The notes below the pieces were generated by a model. It did no database searches. It saw nothing but the letters and a program-made list of their open reading frames with translations, and had not been told where the DNA came from. Position numbers and translations under genes: made by a program. This document shows positions 7,405 to 14,341 of a DNA stretch of 18,109 bases, piece by piece; position 1 is the first letter of the stretch; every line of letters starts with the position of its first letter. The stretch is from NCBI GenBank assembly GCA_023450335.1, contig JAEXHA010000008.1, positions 1-18,109 on the forward strand. The letters are read 5' to 3'. This stretch comes from Actinomycetes bacterium (GTDB lineage: Bacteria > Actinomycetota > Actinomycetes > Actinomycetales > Microbacteriaceae).

Positions 7405-7850
7405 GGCTTCCGTGAAACGGATCGGCGCTACAACGGGACCATATCCCGCTCCCGCATGCGCGCACTTCCCGACATCGAAAGCGAGGTGGACACCGACACG
7501 ATCATGGCGCTCAGCGCCTGAACCGAAGGATCCGCCGTTACACTTCATGGGACTTGACCCCCGTCAGCAGAACACGAGATCCGAATCCAAGACAAGATCC
7601 CCGGCTGAACTGGCATTCTTTCGTTCACAAAGTCTGAAGTAGCTTTGAACACCGACGGACTCGGGGCAGGGCTGGGGTGCGTAAACATCAGTCCGAACTA
7701 GCCCCGCATCCGGAAAAGCAGTCTGAAGTAGATCCGGAAATGACACTCATAATCTGACGCCGTCGCATCCACGCGGTACGGGGCGCTGGCTGAACTCCCC
7801 GGCGTCCACGGTGCACCGGCCTGAGGAGTCCGGTGCACGCTGCACGGGCC
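7405..7850. other. Gene-free, decayed intergenic stretch
   Basis: No frame here shows actinobacterial codon bias together with a ribosome binding site and a recognisable product. Its content appears richer in A+T than the flanking genes. The only structure seen is the set of three short repeats between 7631 and 7731. It separates the sugar operon from the truncated exporter gene and is probably a former insertion or deletion site. Confidence 0.5.
7631..7731. repeat. Three 12-bp repeats, possible insertion-sequence end
   Basis: AGTCTGAAGTAG occurs at 7631-7642 and 7720-7731, with a variant AGTCCGAACTAG at 7690-7701. ATCCGGAAA also occurs twice, at 7708-7716 and 7732-7740. Several short subterminal repeats in one orientation are typical of insertion-sequence ends such as those of the IS21 family. 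No transposase gene or paired second end is present, so this would be a remnant. The element assignment is tentative. Confidence 0.4.
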
Positions 7851-8130
7851 TACCTGTACCCAGCGCCGCCCCCAATTCATAGGCGGTCTCGGCGATCGAT
7901 GACGCGGCGCCGGCGCGATCACGTGGCGCGGCACTGACGACGGCGTCGGTGCTCAATGTCATCGCCAGGCCGGCGCCGAATCCGATGATCGCGAACCCGA
8001 CGATGATTCCGACGAAGCTCGTCATCCCTTCGGCCAGCGCGAGGATCCCCAGTCCGACGGCACCGAACGCGAGTCCGACACTGATCGCCCGCCCGCGGCC
8101 GATCTTGCCGAGCGCATACCCGGCGAACCG
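7850..8130 (-). pseudogene. MFS drug-exporter remnant (C-terminal part)
   Basis: The minus-strand frame reads as part of a drug/H+ antiporter-type MFS transporter: FAGYALGKIGRGRAISVG, then a hydrophobic segment, then GFGAGLAMTLSTDAVVSAA and AETAYELGAALGT. About 90 residues remain of a family that is usually 400-500 long. Similarity stops after ELGAALGTG (about 7852), and the frame continues through unrelated sequence to a stop at 7747. The N-terminal majority is missing: the frame runs directly into the tetR remnant at about 8115-8130 with no start codon or ribosome binding site. The pattern fits an exporter gene once transcribed divergently from tetR and destroyed by an internal deletion. 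Confidence 0.65.
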
Positions 8131-8460
8131 GAGAAAACACCCGGCAAGCTCCTCCGCGCCTACGTGCGCGCCATGACGTCAGGATCCGAGGCGACCATGC
8201 AGTACTTCACCGCAGCGCCCACCTGGGCGGGCATCTACCAGATACCGAAGGTCGCCGAGATCACAGCCGCCGACACGAGATGGTGGAAGGAGAATCTTGC
8301 GGCCGACGGGCTCTCGCCGGAGCGGATACTCGTGGTGCGACGTGCGGCAGAAGGGTTCGCCGCCGCAGCAGCGTACGGCGACGAAACCGCCGACGCCGCT
8401 GCGGCGGCACGCAGCGTGCTCCTGGAGCTTGCCGACGGCGGGGAACTGGCTCCGCGCTGA
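8122..8460 (+). pseudogene. TetR-family regulator remnant (C-terminal domain)
   Basis: In frame from about 8122 the translation runs TPGKLLRAYVRAMTSG, then YFTAAPTWAGIYQIP and DTRWWKENLAADGLSPERI, ending in a stop at 8458-8460. This resembles the ligand-binding C-terminal half of TetR/AcrR regulators. The DNA-binding N-terminal domain is absent, and upstream sequence belongs to the truncated exporter on the other strand. GTG (8164) and ATG (8173) codons occur but have no ribosome binding site. A product starting there could not bind DNA, so a decayed gene is more likely than a functional small protein. It was probably the divergent regulator of the exporter. Confidence 0.6.
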
Positions 8461-8495
8461 GCCGGTCAGCGCCTCGCCGCCGGCCCCGGCGCGCG

Positions 8496-8514
8496 CTCAC
8501 GCTATAGACGTGAG
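8496..8514. terminator. Weak hairpin between converging genes
   Basis: CTCACG (8496-8501) and CGTGAG (8509-8514) form a 6-bp stem around a 7-nt loop, between the tetR remnant and the end of the PfkB-family gene. It could be a weak bidirectional terminator. There is no U-run. Confidence 0.25.
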
Positions 8515-8531
8515 AGTCGGCATCCACCCCG

Positions 8532-9368
8532 TCACCCCAGCACAGGGTGCATATGCTCCGAACCGAGCGCGACCACGGCCTGCGCCGCCCCCGCCTCGAG
8601 GCACGAAGCGACACCGCGCCCGGCGAGATGCGCCGCCAGGAACCCGGCGAAGAACGCGTCGCCGGCACCGTTGGTGTCGATGACGTCCGCGGGCACCGCG
8701 TCGACGGAGAAACACTCACCCGCGGCATCCATCGCGATCGCCCCGCGCGCACCCCGCGTGCACACGGCCAGCCGCGGCCCGCGCCGCAGGCACGACGTGA
8801 GCAGCGCCCACGGGTCGTCGGTCGCGTCGTCGTTCATGAACACGACGTCCGCCGCACGCAGGAACGACTCGTGGAACGCCGACCGCCCGTCGTAGTCGTG
8901 CAGGTCGGTCCACAGCCGCGCCGGGCCCGTCCCCCGGGCGATGAGGTGCGCACCCATCACGCTCAGGTCGATGACCACGATCTCGGCTCGCCGCAGTGCC
9001 GTCTCAACGGCGGCCACAGTCGACACGTCCGGATCGTTGGGCGTCGCCACGTACAGCGAGACGCGCTCGCCGGCATGCGTCATCAGATTGACGTGCTGCT
9101 CGGTGGTCGATGATGGATGCCGCGTCGCCGCCACCCCGGCCCGCGCGAGCGCTGCGGCGACCCGGCGCCCCTCGTCGTCGCGCGCGGCGAGATAGTGCAG
9201 CTCGGACGGCACCCCCAGCGCGGTGAGGTGCACGGCTTTTCCGGCCGATGTCCCACCCAGCGTGTGCACCGACCCGGTCGCGAACTGCATGTGCGGCACG
9301 GGCTCGGGCAGCCGGTCGAGCGTGATCAGGTGATTCCACGATGCCGGCCCGCACACGACGACGCTCAT
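8532..9368 (-). CDS. PfkB-family carbohydrate kinase
   Basis: Predicted cytoplasmic sugar or nucleoside kinase of the ribokinase-like fold, 278 residues. Substrate-side signature LGGTSAGKAVHLTALG lies at 37-52. Catalytic signature DTNGAGDAFFAGFL lies at 231-244, with the expected base Asp237 in the anion-hole GAGD motif. The usual Asn of the first signature is replaced by Lys44, so substrate specificity should not be assumed. The start at 9368 (MSVVVCGPAS) puts the first strand where the family has it; an in-frame ATG at 9386 adds six residues and cannot be excluded, since neither has a strong ribosome binding site. It follows the lipoprotein gene on the same strand with a short gap and may be co-transcribed. 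Family assignment is firm; substrate is unknown. Confidence 0.9.
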   Translation of the reverse strand: MSVVVCGPASWNHLITLDRLPEPVPHMQFATGSVHTLGGTSAGKAVHLTALGVPSELHYLAARDDEGRRVAAALARAGVAATRHPSSTTEQHVNLMTHAGERVSLYVATPNDPDVSTVAAVETALRRAEIVVIDLSVMGAHLIARGTGPARLWTDLHDYDGRSAFHESFLRAADVVFMNDDATDDPWALLTSCLRRGPRLAVCTRGARGAIAMDAAGECFSVDAVPADVIDTNGAGDAFFAGFLAAHLAGRGVASCLEAGAAQAVVALGSEHMHPVLG

Positions 9369-9410
9369 GCGCTCAGTCAACCGCATCGCCGACGCGGTCC
9401 GGCGCTGCCG

Positions 9411-10661
9411 CTACGAGCAGATGGCGTTGTCATCGATGACGGCGGTGAGGCTCTCGGCGGTCCAGGGCAGCGCGGTCTCCGACACGTTGCCGTCGGCGCC
9501 GGGGATCTTCGAGCCGATGGCCGCGAGCTGCCACGCCAGGGTGCGTGCGATGACGCTCGATCCGCGCGAATTGTTGAGCACGACGGCGACAGTCATGCCG
9601 GTCTCACGGTCGGCGAAGGCAGCCGTCAGGTAGCCGGGAAACGAGCCGTACTGCCCGATGAGCGAGCCGGCCTGGTACGTGCCGCCCTTGGCGGTGAACC
9701 ACGACGGCTGGCTCGAGCTGATCTGCAGCGGCTCGGCGAACCTCGCGTCGGCGTCGTACGGGCGCGCTCCGGTGGCGAGGGCCTGCACGTAGCGGCCCAG
9801 CTCGGCGATGTCGGTGGTGACACCCGACGCCGCGTAACCGGCGCTGGTCGACAGCTCGGTCAGGTCGAGAAGGTTCGAGCAGTCGACCTTGCCTTCCGTG
9901 TTGGCAGCCCAGTAGGCCGGCAGGGGCTTGTCGCCCGCCGGCGATGCGCTGAGCCCGGTCGCGGTGAGTTCGAGCGGCTCGGCCACATACTGCTCGTAGA
10001 GCTCCGCGATGGGGGTGCCGGTCGCGCGTTCGAGCGCCAGCCCGAGCAGCAGGTAGCCGGTGTCGGAATCGCGGTAGGCCGCGCCCGGCTCCCCACTGCG
10101 GCCGGAGGCCATGCCGTACGCGATGAGCTCCTTGGGAACCCACGGACGCGTCGGGTTGAGCAGCATCCGATTGAGGATCTGGTTCGTGTACCCAGCCAGG
10201 CCGCTCGTCGAGTCGCACAGCTGACGCAGTGTGACGTTCTCGAGCGAGTCCATGCCGATGAGCAGACCCGACACCGTGTCATCGAGGCTGACCTTGCCGG
10301 CATCCACCACCGCGTAAAGGACGTCGCAGGTCATGGCGCGGGTGATGGGGCCGGCACGGAAGGTCATGTCGGCCTCGACCGCCGCGCCCTCGAGCGCCGT
10401 CGACCCGACGCCGGTGACCCAGGATCCGGCCCACGGCACCCACACGCCCACGAGTGCACCGGTGGCGCCGCTGGCGGCCATCGCGTGCTCGACAGAGGCC
10501 TGCAGCTGGCCGCGCACCTCTTCGGGGAGCTGGCCTTCCGTCTGCGCCGGCAGCCGGTCGACGACCGTGGCGGGCTCCGGCGAACAGGCCGACAGGGTCA
10601 GCGCGAGCAGCGCCGCGGCCCCGAGGGCGATCGCGCGCCGAGCGCGGTGCATGCGCGGCAT
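9411..10661 (-). CDS. Beta-lactamase-fold lipoprotein lacking catalytic motifs
   Basis: A 416-residue predicted lipoprotein: Arg-rich N-terminus, hydrophobic core and lipobox LSAC with the lipidated Cys at 26. The rest matches the beta-lactamase/DD-peptidase serine hydrolase family (Pfam Beta-lactamase type). Each catalytic motif is altered: SxxK is PITR in FRAGPITR (101-108), YxN is DSD in DSDTGY (198-203), and the HTG-type motif is QYG in GQYGSFPGY (336-344). The frame is otherwise intact with normal codon use, so it looks like a maintained pseudoenzyme, perhaps a peptidoglycan- or ligand-binding lipoprotein. GGGGGTGGA before the ATG at 10661 supports this start. A possible -10, TAATCT (minus strand, 10689-10694), lies about 27 nt upstream. 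Fold assignment is confident; loss of hydrolysis is inference. Confidence 0.88.
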   Translation of the reverse strand: MPRMHRARRAIALGAAALLALTLSACSPEPATVVDRLPAQTEGQLPEEVRGQLQASVEHAMAASGATGALVGVWVPWAGSWVTGVGSTALEGAAVEADMTFRAGPITRAMTCDVLYAVVDAGKVSLDDTVSGLLIGMDSLENVTLRQLCDSTSGLAGYTNQILNRMLLNPTRPWVPKELIAYGMASGRSGEPGAAYRDSDTGYLLLGLALERATGTPIAELYEQYVAEPLELTATGLSASPAGDKPLPAYWAANTEGKVDCSNLLDLTELSTSAGYAASGVTTDIAELGRYVQALATGARPYDADARFAEPLQISSSQPSWFTAKGGTYQAGSLIGQYGSFPGYLTAAFADRETGMTVAVVLNNSRGSSVIARTLAWQLAAIGSKIPGADGNVSETALPWTAESLTAVIDDNAICS

Positions 10662-10725
10662 CCGTCCACCCCCGAAAATCGTCTCTGAAGATTAGAACAC
10701 ATCCGGCGCGCAACCCCGGGATCCG

Positions 10726-10737
10726 TAGGGTGAGGTC
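10726..10737 (+). promoter_or_regulatory. -10 element placed for leaderless DUF2470 mRNA
   Basis: TAGGGT (10726-10731) is followed by exactly 6 nt and then the ATG at 10738, so transcription would start at or next to the start codon. No clear -35 is seen. GAGG lies only 2 nt from the ATG, too close for a normal ribosome binding site. The same geometry recurs at three other genes here. Confidence 0.5.
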
Positions 10738-11046
10738 ATGGCTCACACTTTCGACGCGGACACCCTGGCCGGCGTGCTCGGCCACATGAACGCCGACCAC
10801 ATGGACGACAACCTGCTGATCGCCCGCGCGTTCTCGCCGCTGGCCGACGTCGTCCGCGCCGAGATGACGACGTTCGACGGCGAGCGCGGCCAGTGGCATG
10901 TCATGTGCGCAGACGGCACCGAAGACGTCATCTCCGTGCCGTGGCCGGGCGGCCCGATCACCGAACGGCGAGAGGTCCGGCGCGAGATCGTCGCCCTCTA
11001 CGACGAGGCGTGCGCGCGGCTGGGCGTCGAACCCCGACCGCACTGA
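10738..11046 (+). CDS. DUF2470 domain protein
   Basis: Small cytoplasmic protein of 102 residues. It matches the DUF2470 domain known from the C-terminus of heme-utilisation proteins of the HugZ/pyridoxamine-oxidase-like type: HMNADHMDDNLLIARAF near residues 16-32, then WHVMCADGTEDVISVPWPGG. Here the domain stands alone. It is followed after about 115 nt by the heme oxygenase gene on the same strand, which supports a role in heme handling or heme iron release, though no reaction can be assigned. The start is inferred to be leaderless. The divergent neighbour is the lipoprotein gene. Confidence 0.88.
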   Translation: MAHTFDADTLAGVLGHMNADHMDDNLLIARAFSPLADVVRAEMTTFDGERGQWHVMCADGTEDVISVPWPGGPITERREVRREIVALYDEACARLGVEPRPH

Positions 11047-11125
11047 ACCGACCGCACTGAAGCCGTTGCACTGGACCTCGCCCGCGGCCCGACTTCGCGA
11101 GAGCGCGATATTTCTCAACCTTCAG

Positions 11126-11154
11126 TTTAGGTGAGCCTTACTTTCAGCTAGGCT
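11126..11154 (+). promoter_or_regulatory. hmuO promoter with DtxR/IdeR-like iron box
   Basis: The 19-mer at 11127-11145 (TTAGGTGAGCCTTACTTTC) matches 13 of 19 positions of the DtxR/IdeR consensus TTAGGTTAGGCTAACCTAA. It overlaps a -35-like hexamer TTTAGG (11126-11131) that stands 17 bp before TAGGCT (11149-11154), the likely -10. A metal-loaded repressor bound here would block RNA polymerase, so transcription should rise under iron limitation. The -10 ends 6 nt before the ATG at 11161, predicting a leaderless mRNA. Confidence 0.65.
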
Positions 11155-11160
11155 GACGGC

Positions 11161-11823
11161 ATGGCCGACCCGATCCTGTTCTCCACCTCGTTGCGCAAGC
11201 GCTCCGCCGGGGCCCACTCCGACAGTGAGGGCGCGGGCTTCATGTCCGACCTCATGCGCGGCAAGGGCACTCGCGACGACTACATCGCGCTGGTGGCGCA
11301 GCACTGGTTCATCTACGAAGCGCTCGAGGCCGCGGCCGAGCGCATGCGGGCCGACCCGCTGGCATCCGTGTTCATCAGCGAGAAGCTCACCCGCCTGCCC
11401 GCGCTCGAAGCCGATCTCACCTTCCTGCTCGGCGCCGACTGGCGCGACCAGATCGAGCCGCTGCCCACCACGCGCCGGTACGTCGACCGCATCAACGAGG
11501 TCGGTGCCACGTGGCCGGGCGGGTTCGTCGCGCACCACTACACCCGATACCTCGGCGACCTGTCGGGCGGCCAGTTCATCGGCAAGGTGATGGCGCGGCA
11601 GTTCAGCTTCGAGACCAACGGCATCGGGTTCTACATCTTCGACGAGATTGCCGACCCGAAGGCGTTCAAGGACGTATACCGCGAGCAGCTCGACGCGGCC
11701 CCCTGGAGTCCCGAGGAGCAGGAGCGCGTCATCGACGAAGTGCTGGCGGCGTACCAGTTCAACACCGACCTGTTCGACGACCTGGCCGCCGCGAAGGCGG
11801 GGGCGGCCGAGCAGGTCGCCTGA
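11161..11823 (+). CDS. hmuO: Heme oxygenase, HmuO-like
   Basis: Predicted cytoplasmic heme oxygenase of 220 residues, which degrades heme to biliverdin, CO and Fe2+. The axial heme ligand is probably His19 in SAGAHSDSEG. The distal-helix motif YLGDLSGGQ lies at 130-138, with Asp133 in the position of the conserved distal Asp. Length matches bacterial HmuO (about 215). There is no Shine-Dalgarno sequence before the ATG, and the -10 hexamer is 6 nt upstream, so translation is probably leaderless. The DtxR/IdeR-like site in the promoter and the preceding DUF2470 gene fit use of heme as an iron source. It converges on the helicase gene with a 24-nt gap. Confidence 0.95.
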   Translation: MADPILFSTSLRKRSAGAHSDSEGAGFMSDLMRGKGTRDDYIALVAQHWFIYEALEAAAERMRADPLASVFISEKLTRLPALEADLTFLLGADWRDQIEPLPTTRRYVDRINEVGATWPGGFVAHHYTRYLGDLSGGQFIGKVMARQFSFETNGIGFYIFDEIADPKAFKDVYREQLDAAPWSPEEQERVIDEVLAAYQFNTDLFDDLAAAKAGAAEQVA

Positions 11824-11847
11824 ACCACCCGCGGCACCGCCCCGGCG

Positions 11848-13230
11848 CTAACCGCGCGCGGCCGCTCGGACTCCGGCCATGAACCGGCGCACATCGGTGT
11901 CGACCAGGATGTCTGCCGGCCGCAGCGGCCGCGTCAGATACAGTCCGTCGAGCGAGGTCAGTCGCGAGAGCGCGACGTAGGTCTGGCCGGGCGCGAAGGC
12001 CCCCGACCCCAGGTCGATGATCGCGCGGTCGTAGGTCTTGCCCTGCGACTTGTGGATCGTCACCGCCCACGCCAGCCGCAGCGGGAACTGCGTGAACTCC
12101 GCGACGATGTCACGGGAGAGCTTGCGGGATGCCGGGTCGTACGCGTAGCGGAACCTCTCCCACACCGTCGGCTCGACGTCGTGCTCCTCCCCGTCGAGCT
12201 CGACGCGCACGGTCTCCCCGGCGATGCGGATGACGGTGCCGATCGACCCGTTGACCCAGCGGGGCCCGTCGCCCCCGTACCCGCTGTCGTTGCGTAGGAA
12301 CATGACCTGCGCCCCGACTTTGAGCTGCAGCTCCTCGTCCGCCGGATACGACGCGTCGCCGCGGCCGAAGTCGCCGGAGATCTCGGCCCGCGCCGTCTGC
12401 ACCGGACCGGGCAGCGCGTCGAGGTGGCGCTGGTTGATCCGGTTGACGATGTCGTTGCGCGTGGCCAGCGTGATGATGGGCGGCTCACCGTCGACCGGCG
12501 GGGGCGGCGTGCGCGCCCCGGTCGCGTTCAGCCGCTCGGCGATGTCGGCGGTCACGATGCCGTGGCGCACGGCGTTGAGCATCGCCTTGAACTCGGGGTC
12601 GGCCTGCCGGTGGATGTCGCGCAGCTCACGGATGTGCAGCGGCGCACCCACCCGGCCGAGATCGAGCAGCCCCCCGGTGCCGATGGCACCTTCGGGTGGC
12701 CCCGCCCAGATGTGGGCGTCGAAGAACCAGAACGAGCGGTAATGGTCCTGCAGGTACTTGCGCTCATCACCGCGGGGCGGCACCGGCGCCAGCTGGTACG
12801 GGTCGCCGAACATGACGATCTGCACGCCGCCGAACGGCTCGGAGCGCCGGCGCCGCGCCTGCCGCAGCGACCGGTCGATGGCATCCATCAGGTCGGCATT
12901 GACCATCGAGATCTCGTCGATGACGAGCGTGTCGATGGCGCCCAGAATCTTGCGCGTCGCGTCGGACTGGTCGATCTCGCTGTCGGCGATGAGTCCGATC
13001 GGCAGCCGGAACAGCGAATGGATGGTCTGCCCGTCGACGTTGAGCGCCGCGACGCCGGTGGGTGCGCACACCGCGATCTGCTTCTCAGTGTGCCAGGCCA
13101 GATGCTGCAGCAGGGTGGACTTGCCGGTGCCCGCGCGGCCGGTGACGAAGACGTGCTCGCGGGTGTCTTCGATGAGGCGGAACAGCTCGTCCTGTTCGGG
13201 TGACAGGGTCGGCGTGCTCACCGGATCCAT
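11848..13230 (-). CDS. Pif1-like SF1 DNA helicase
   Basis: A 460-residue ATP-dependent helicase of superfamily 1B (Pif1/RecD2-like). Walker A is at 31-39 (GRAGTGKST), Walker B at 103-108 (VIDEIS), motif III at 142-150 (GDPYQLAPV). Late motifs are TIHKSQGKTYD (391-401) and YVALSRLTSLDGL (418-430). An acidic, beta-rich insertion (about 300-360) separates the RecA-like parts. The N-terminus is short and there is no nuclease or HRDC domain, so this is the compact form. It probably acts on DNA structures or replication intermediates. The ATG at 13230 is the only start that retains the residues just before Walker A; no strong ribosome binding site precedes it. It is divergent from 13265-14317 with 34 bp between starts. 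Confidence 0.92.
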   Translation of the reverse strand: MDPVSTPTLSPEQDELFRLIEDTREHVFVTGRAGTGKSTLLQHLAWHTEKQIAVCAPTGVAALNVDGQTIHSLFRLPIGLIADSEIDQSDATRKILGAIDTLVIDEISMVNADLMDAIDRSLRQARRRRSEPFGGVQIVMFGDPYQLAPVPPRGDERKYLQDHYRSFWFFDAHIWAGPPEGAIGTGGLLDLGRVGAPLHIRELRDIHRQADPEFKAMLNAVRHGIVTADIAERLNATGARTPPPPVDGEPPIITLATRNDIVNRINQRHLDALPGPVQTARAEISGDFGRGDASYPADEELQLKVGAQVMFLRNDSGYGGDGPRWVNGSIGTVIRIAGETVRVELDGEEHDVEPTVWERFRYAYDPASRKLSRDIVAEFTQFPLRLAWAVTIHKSQGKTYDRAIIDLGSGAFAPGQTYVALSRLTSLDGLYLTRPLRPADILVDTDVRRFMAGVRAAARG

Positions 13231-13252
13231 GCTATCTATCAGGTGGCTTTTC

Positions 13253-13264
13253 TAGACTGCGTCT
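13253..13264 (+). promoter_or_regulatory. -10 element placed for leaderless mRNA of the membrane protein
   Basis: TAGACT (13253-13258) followed by 6 nt leads to the GTG at 13265, matching the geometry of three other genes in this window. The site lies in the 34-bp gap shared with the divergent helicase gene, so the two promoters must overlap. No clear -35 is seen. Confidence 0.45.
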
Positions 13265-14317
13265 GTGGAAGAGGTGGAGAACGTGCCCCGGCGTCGCACG
13301 CTCGGCTTCGACCTCACGGCGCTGGCCCTCGTGGGAGTGCTGCTGGTGGCCGCCCTGGGCGCCGGCACGGCCGTCGTCTACCAGCAGTTGTACAGCCCGG
13401 CCGCCTTCGTGGTGCGGTACCTCGACCTGCTCAGCAACGGCGCTGCCGCCGACGCCCTGGCCGTTCCCGGCGTGAAGATCGACTCGCGTGAACTGGCGAA
13501 TGCCGGACTGCCCACCAACGCGCACGACGCACTGCTGCGACGCGCCGCCCTGGCGCCGCTCACCGATGTCGAGGTCACCGGCTCGGAAGAACGTGACGGC
13601 GTCACCGCCGTGACTGTGGAGTACTCGGCCGGCCCGCACCGCGGCACCACCACCTTCCACGTCGAGCAGCAGGGCTGGATCGGCGTCGCCCCCTCGTGGC
13701 GGTTCACCCAGAGTCCGCTCGCGGTCGTCAACCTGACGGTGCGCGGTGCGATGCAGTTCGAGGTCAACGGCTTCGACATCGACAAGCGCCAGGTGGCCGT
13801 CGACGGTCTCGACGTCGACCCGCTCGAACCCGTTCCGCTGCTGGTGTTCTCGCCCGGCCTGTACTCGCTCTCGGTACAGACCCCCATCTCGACGAGCCCG
13901 GGCGTCGCCGTCCTGTCGGACACTCCCGCCGCCGACATCCCGGTCGATCTGCAGACCGAGCCGACCGCCGAGTTCATCGGCGTCGTGCAGGAGAAGGTCG
14001 AAGAGTTCCTCACCGCGTGCACCCAGCAGGAGGTGCTCCAGCCCACCGGCTGCCCGTTCGGCTGGTTCGTGCGCAACCGCATCGTCGACCTGCCGGAGTG
14101 GTCGATGACCACCCAGCCCGAGATCACCGTCGTTCCCGACGGCCCCGACTGGGCGATCGAGCGCACCGAGGCGGTCGCACATATCGAGGTCGACATCCAG
14201 GACATCGGCACCGGCGTGATCAGCCACTGGGATGAGGACGTGCCGTTCCACATCACCGGCGCGATCGACATCCTCCCCGACGGCACCGCCTCGATCCAGG
14301 TGTCACCGGCCGACTGA
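13265..14317 (+). CDS. Hypothetical single-pass membrane protein
   Basis: Not recognised. The 350-residue product has a short basic N-terminus (VPRRRTLGFD), one membrane segment at about 16-38 and a long exported C-terminal part rich in beta-type segments. Two cysteines (252 and 263, in FLTACTQ and QPTGCPFGW) are the only ones and probably form a disulfide. Residues about 42-160 contain a YLDLLSNGAAADAL segment similar in style to lumazine-like or DUF4878-like export-side domains, but no family is assigned. The GTG at 13265 is chosen because a -10 lies 6 nt upstream; a second GTG at 13283, with GGAG about 5 nt before it, is an alternative and keeps the membrane segment. A role at the cell envelope is inference. 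Confidence 0.82.
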   Translation: MEEVENVPRRRTLGFDLTALALVGVLLVAALGAGTAVVYQQLYSPAAFVVRYLDLLSNGAAADALAVPGVKIDSRELANAGLPTNAHDALLRRAALAPLTDVEVTGSEERDGVTAVTVEYSAGPHRGTTTFHVEQQGWIGVAPSWRFTQSPLAVVNLTVRGAMQFEVNGFDIDKRQVAVDGLDVDPLEPVPLLVFSPGLYSLSVQTPISTSPGVAVLSDTPAADIPVDLQTEPTAEFIGVVQEKVEEFLTACTQQEVLQPTGCPFGWFVRNRIVDLPEWSMTTQPEITVVPDGPDWAIERTEAVAHIEVDIQDIGTGVISHWDEDVPFHITGAIDILPDGTASIQVSPAD

Positions 14318-14324
14318 GATGGAT

Positions 14325-14337
14325 GCCGGGGCCCGGC
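14325..14337. terminator. Short GC dyad between converging genes
   Basis: GCCGGGGCCCGGC is a perfect palindrome in the 24-nt gap between the membrane-protein gene and the CopD-CtaG gene. It may act as a weak bidirectional terminator. No U-run is visible. Confidence 0.3.
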
Positions 14338-14341
14338 GCTC

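Noticed and set aside
7363..7521. 52-codon plus-strand frame starting inside the operator
   Set aside because: There is no ribosome binding site, no family resemblance, and it overlaps the predicted promoter of the opposite operon; probably chance.
7412..7642. 76-codon plus-strand frame in the gene-free stretch
   Set aside because: Codon use is atypical, there is no ribosome binding site and no recognisable domain.
9117..10688. 523-codon plus-strand frame opposite the lipoprotein and kinase genes
   Set aside because: It spans two genuine minus-strand genes and their gap and has no recognisable motif.
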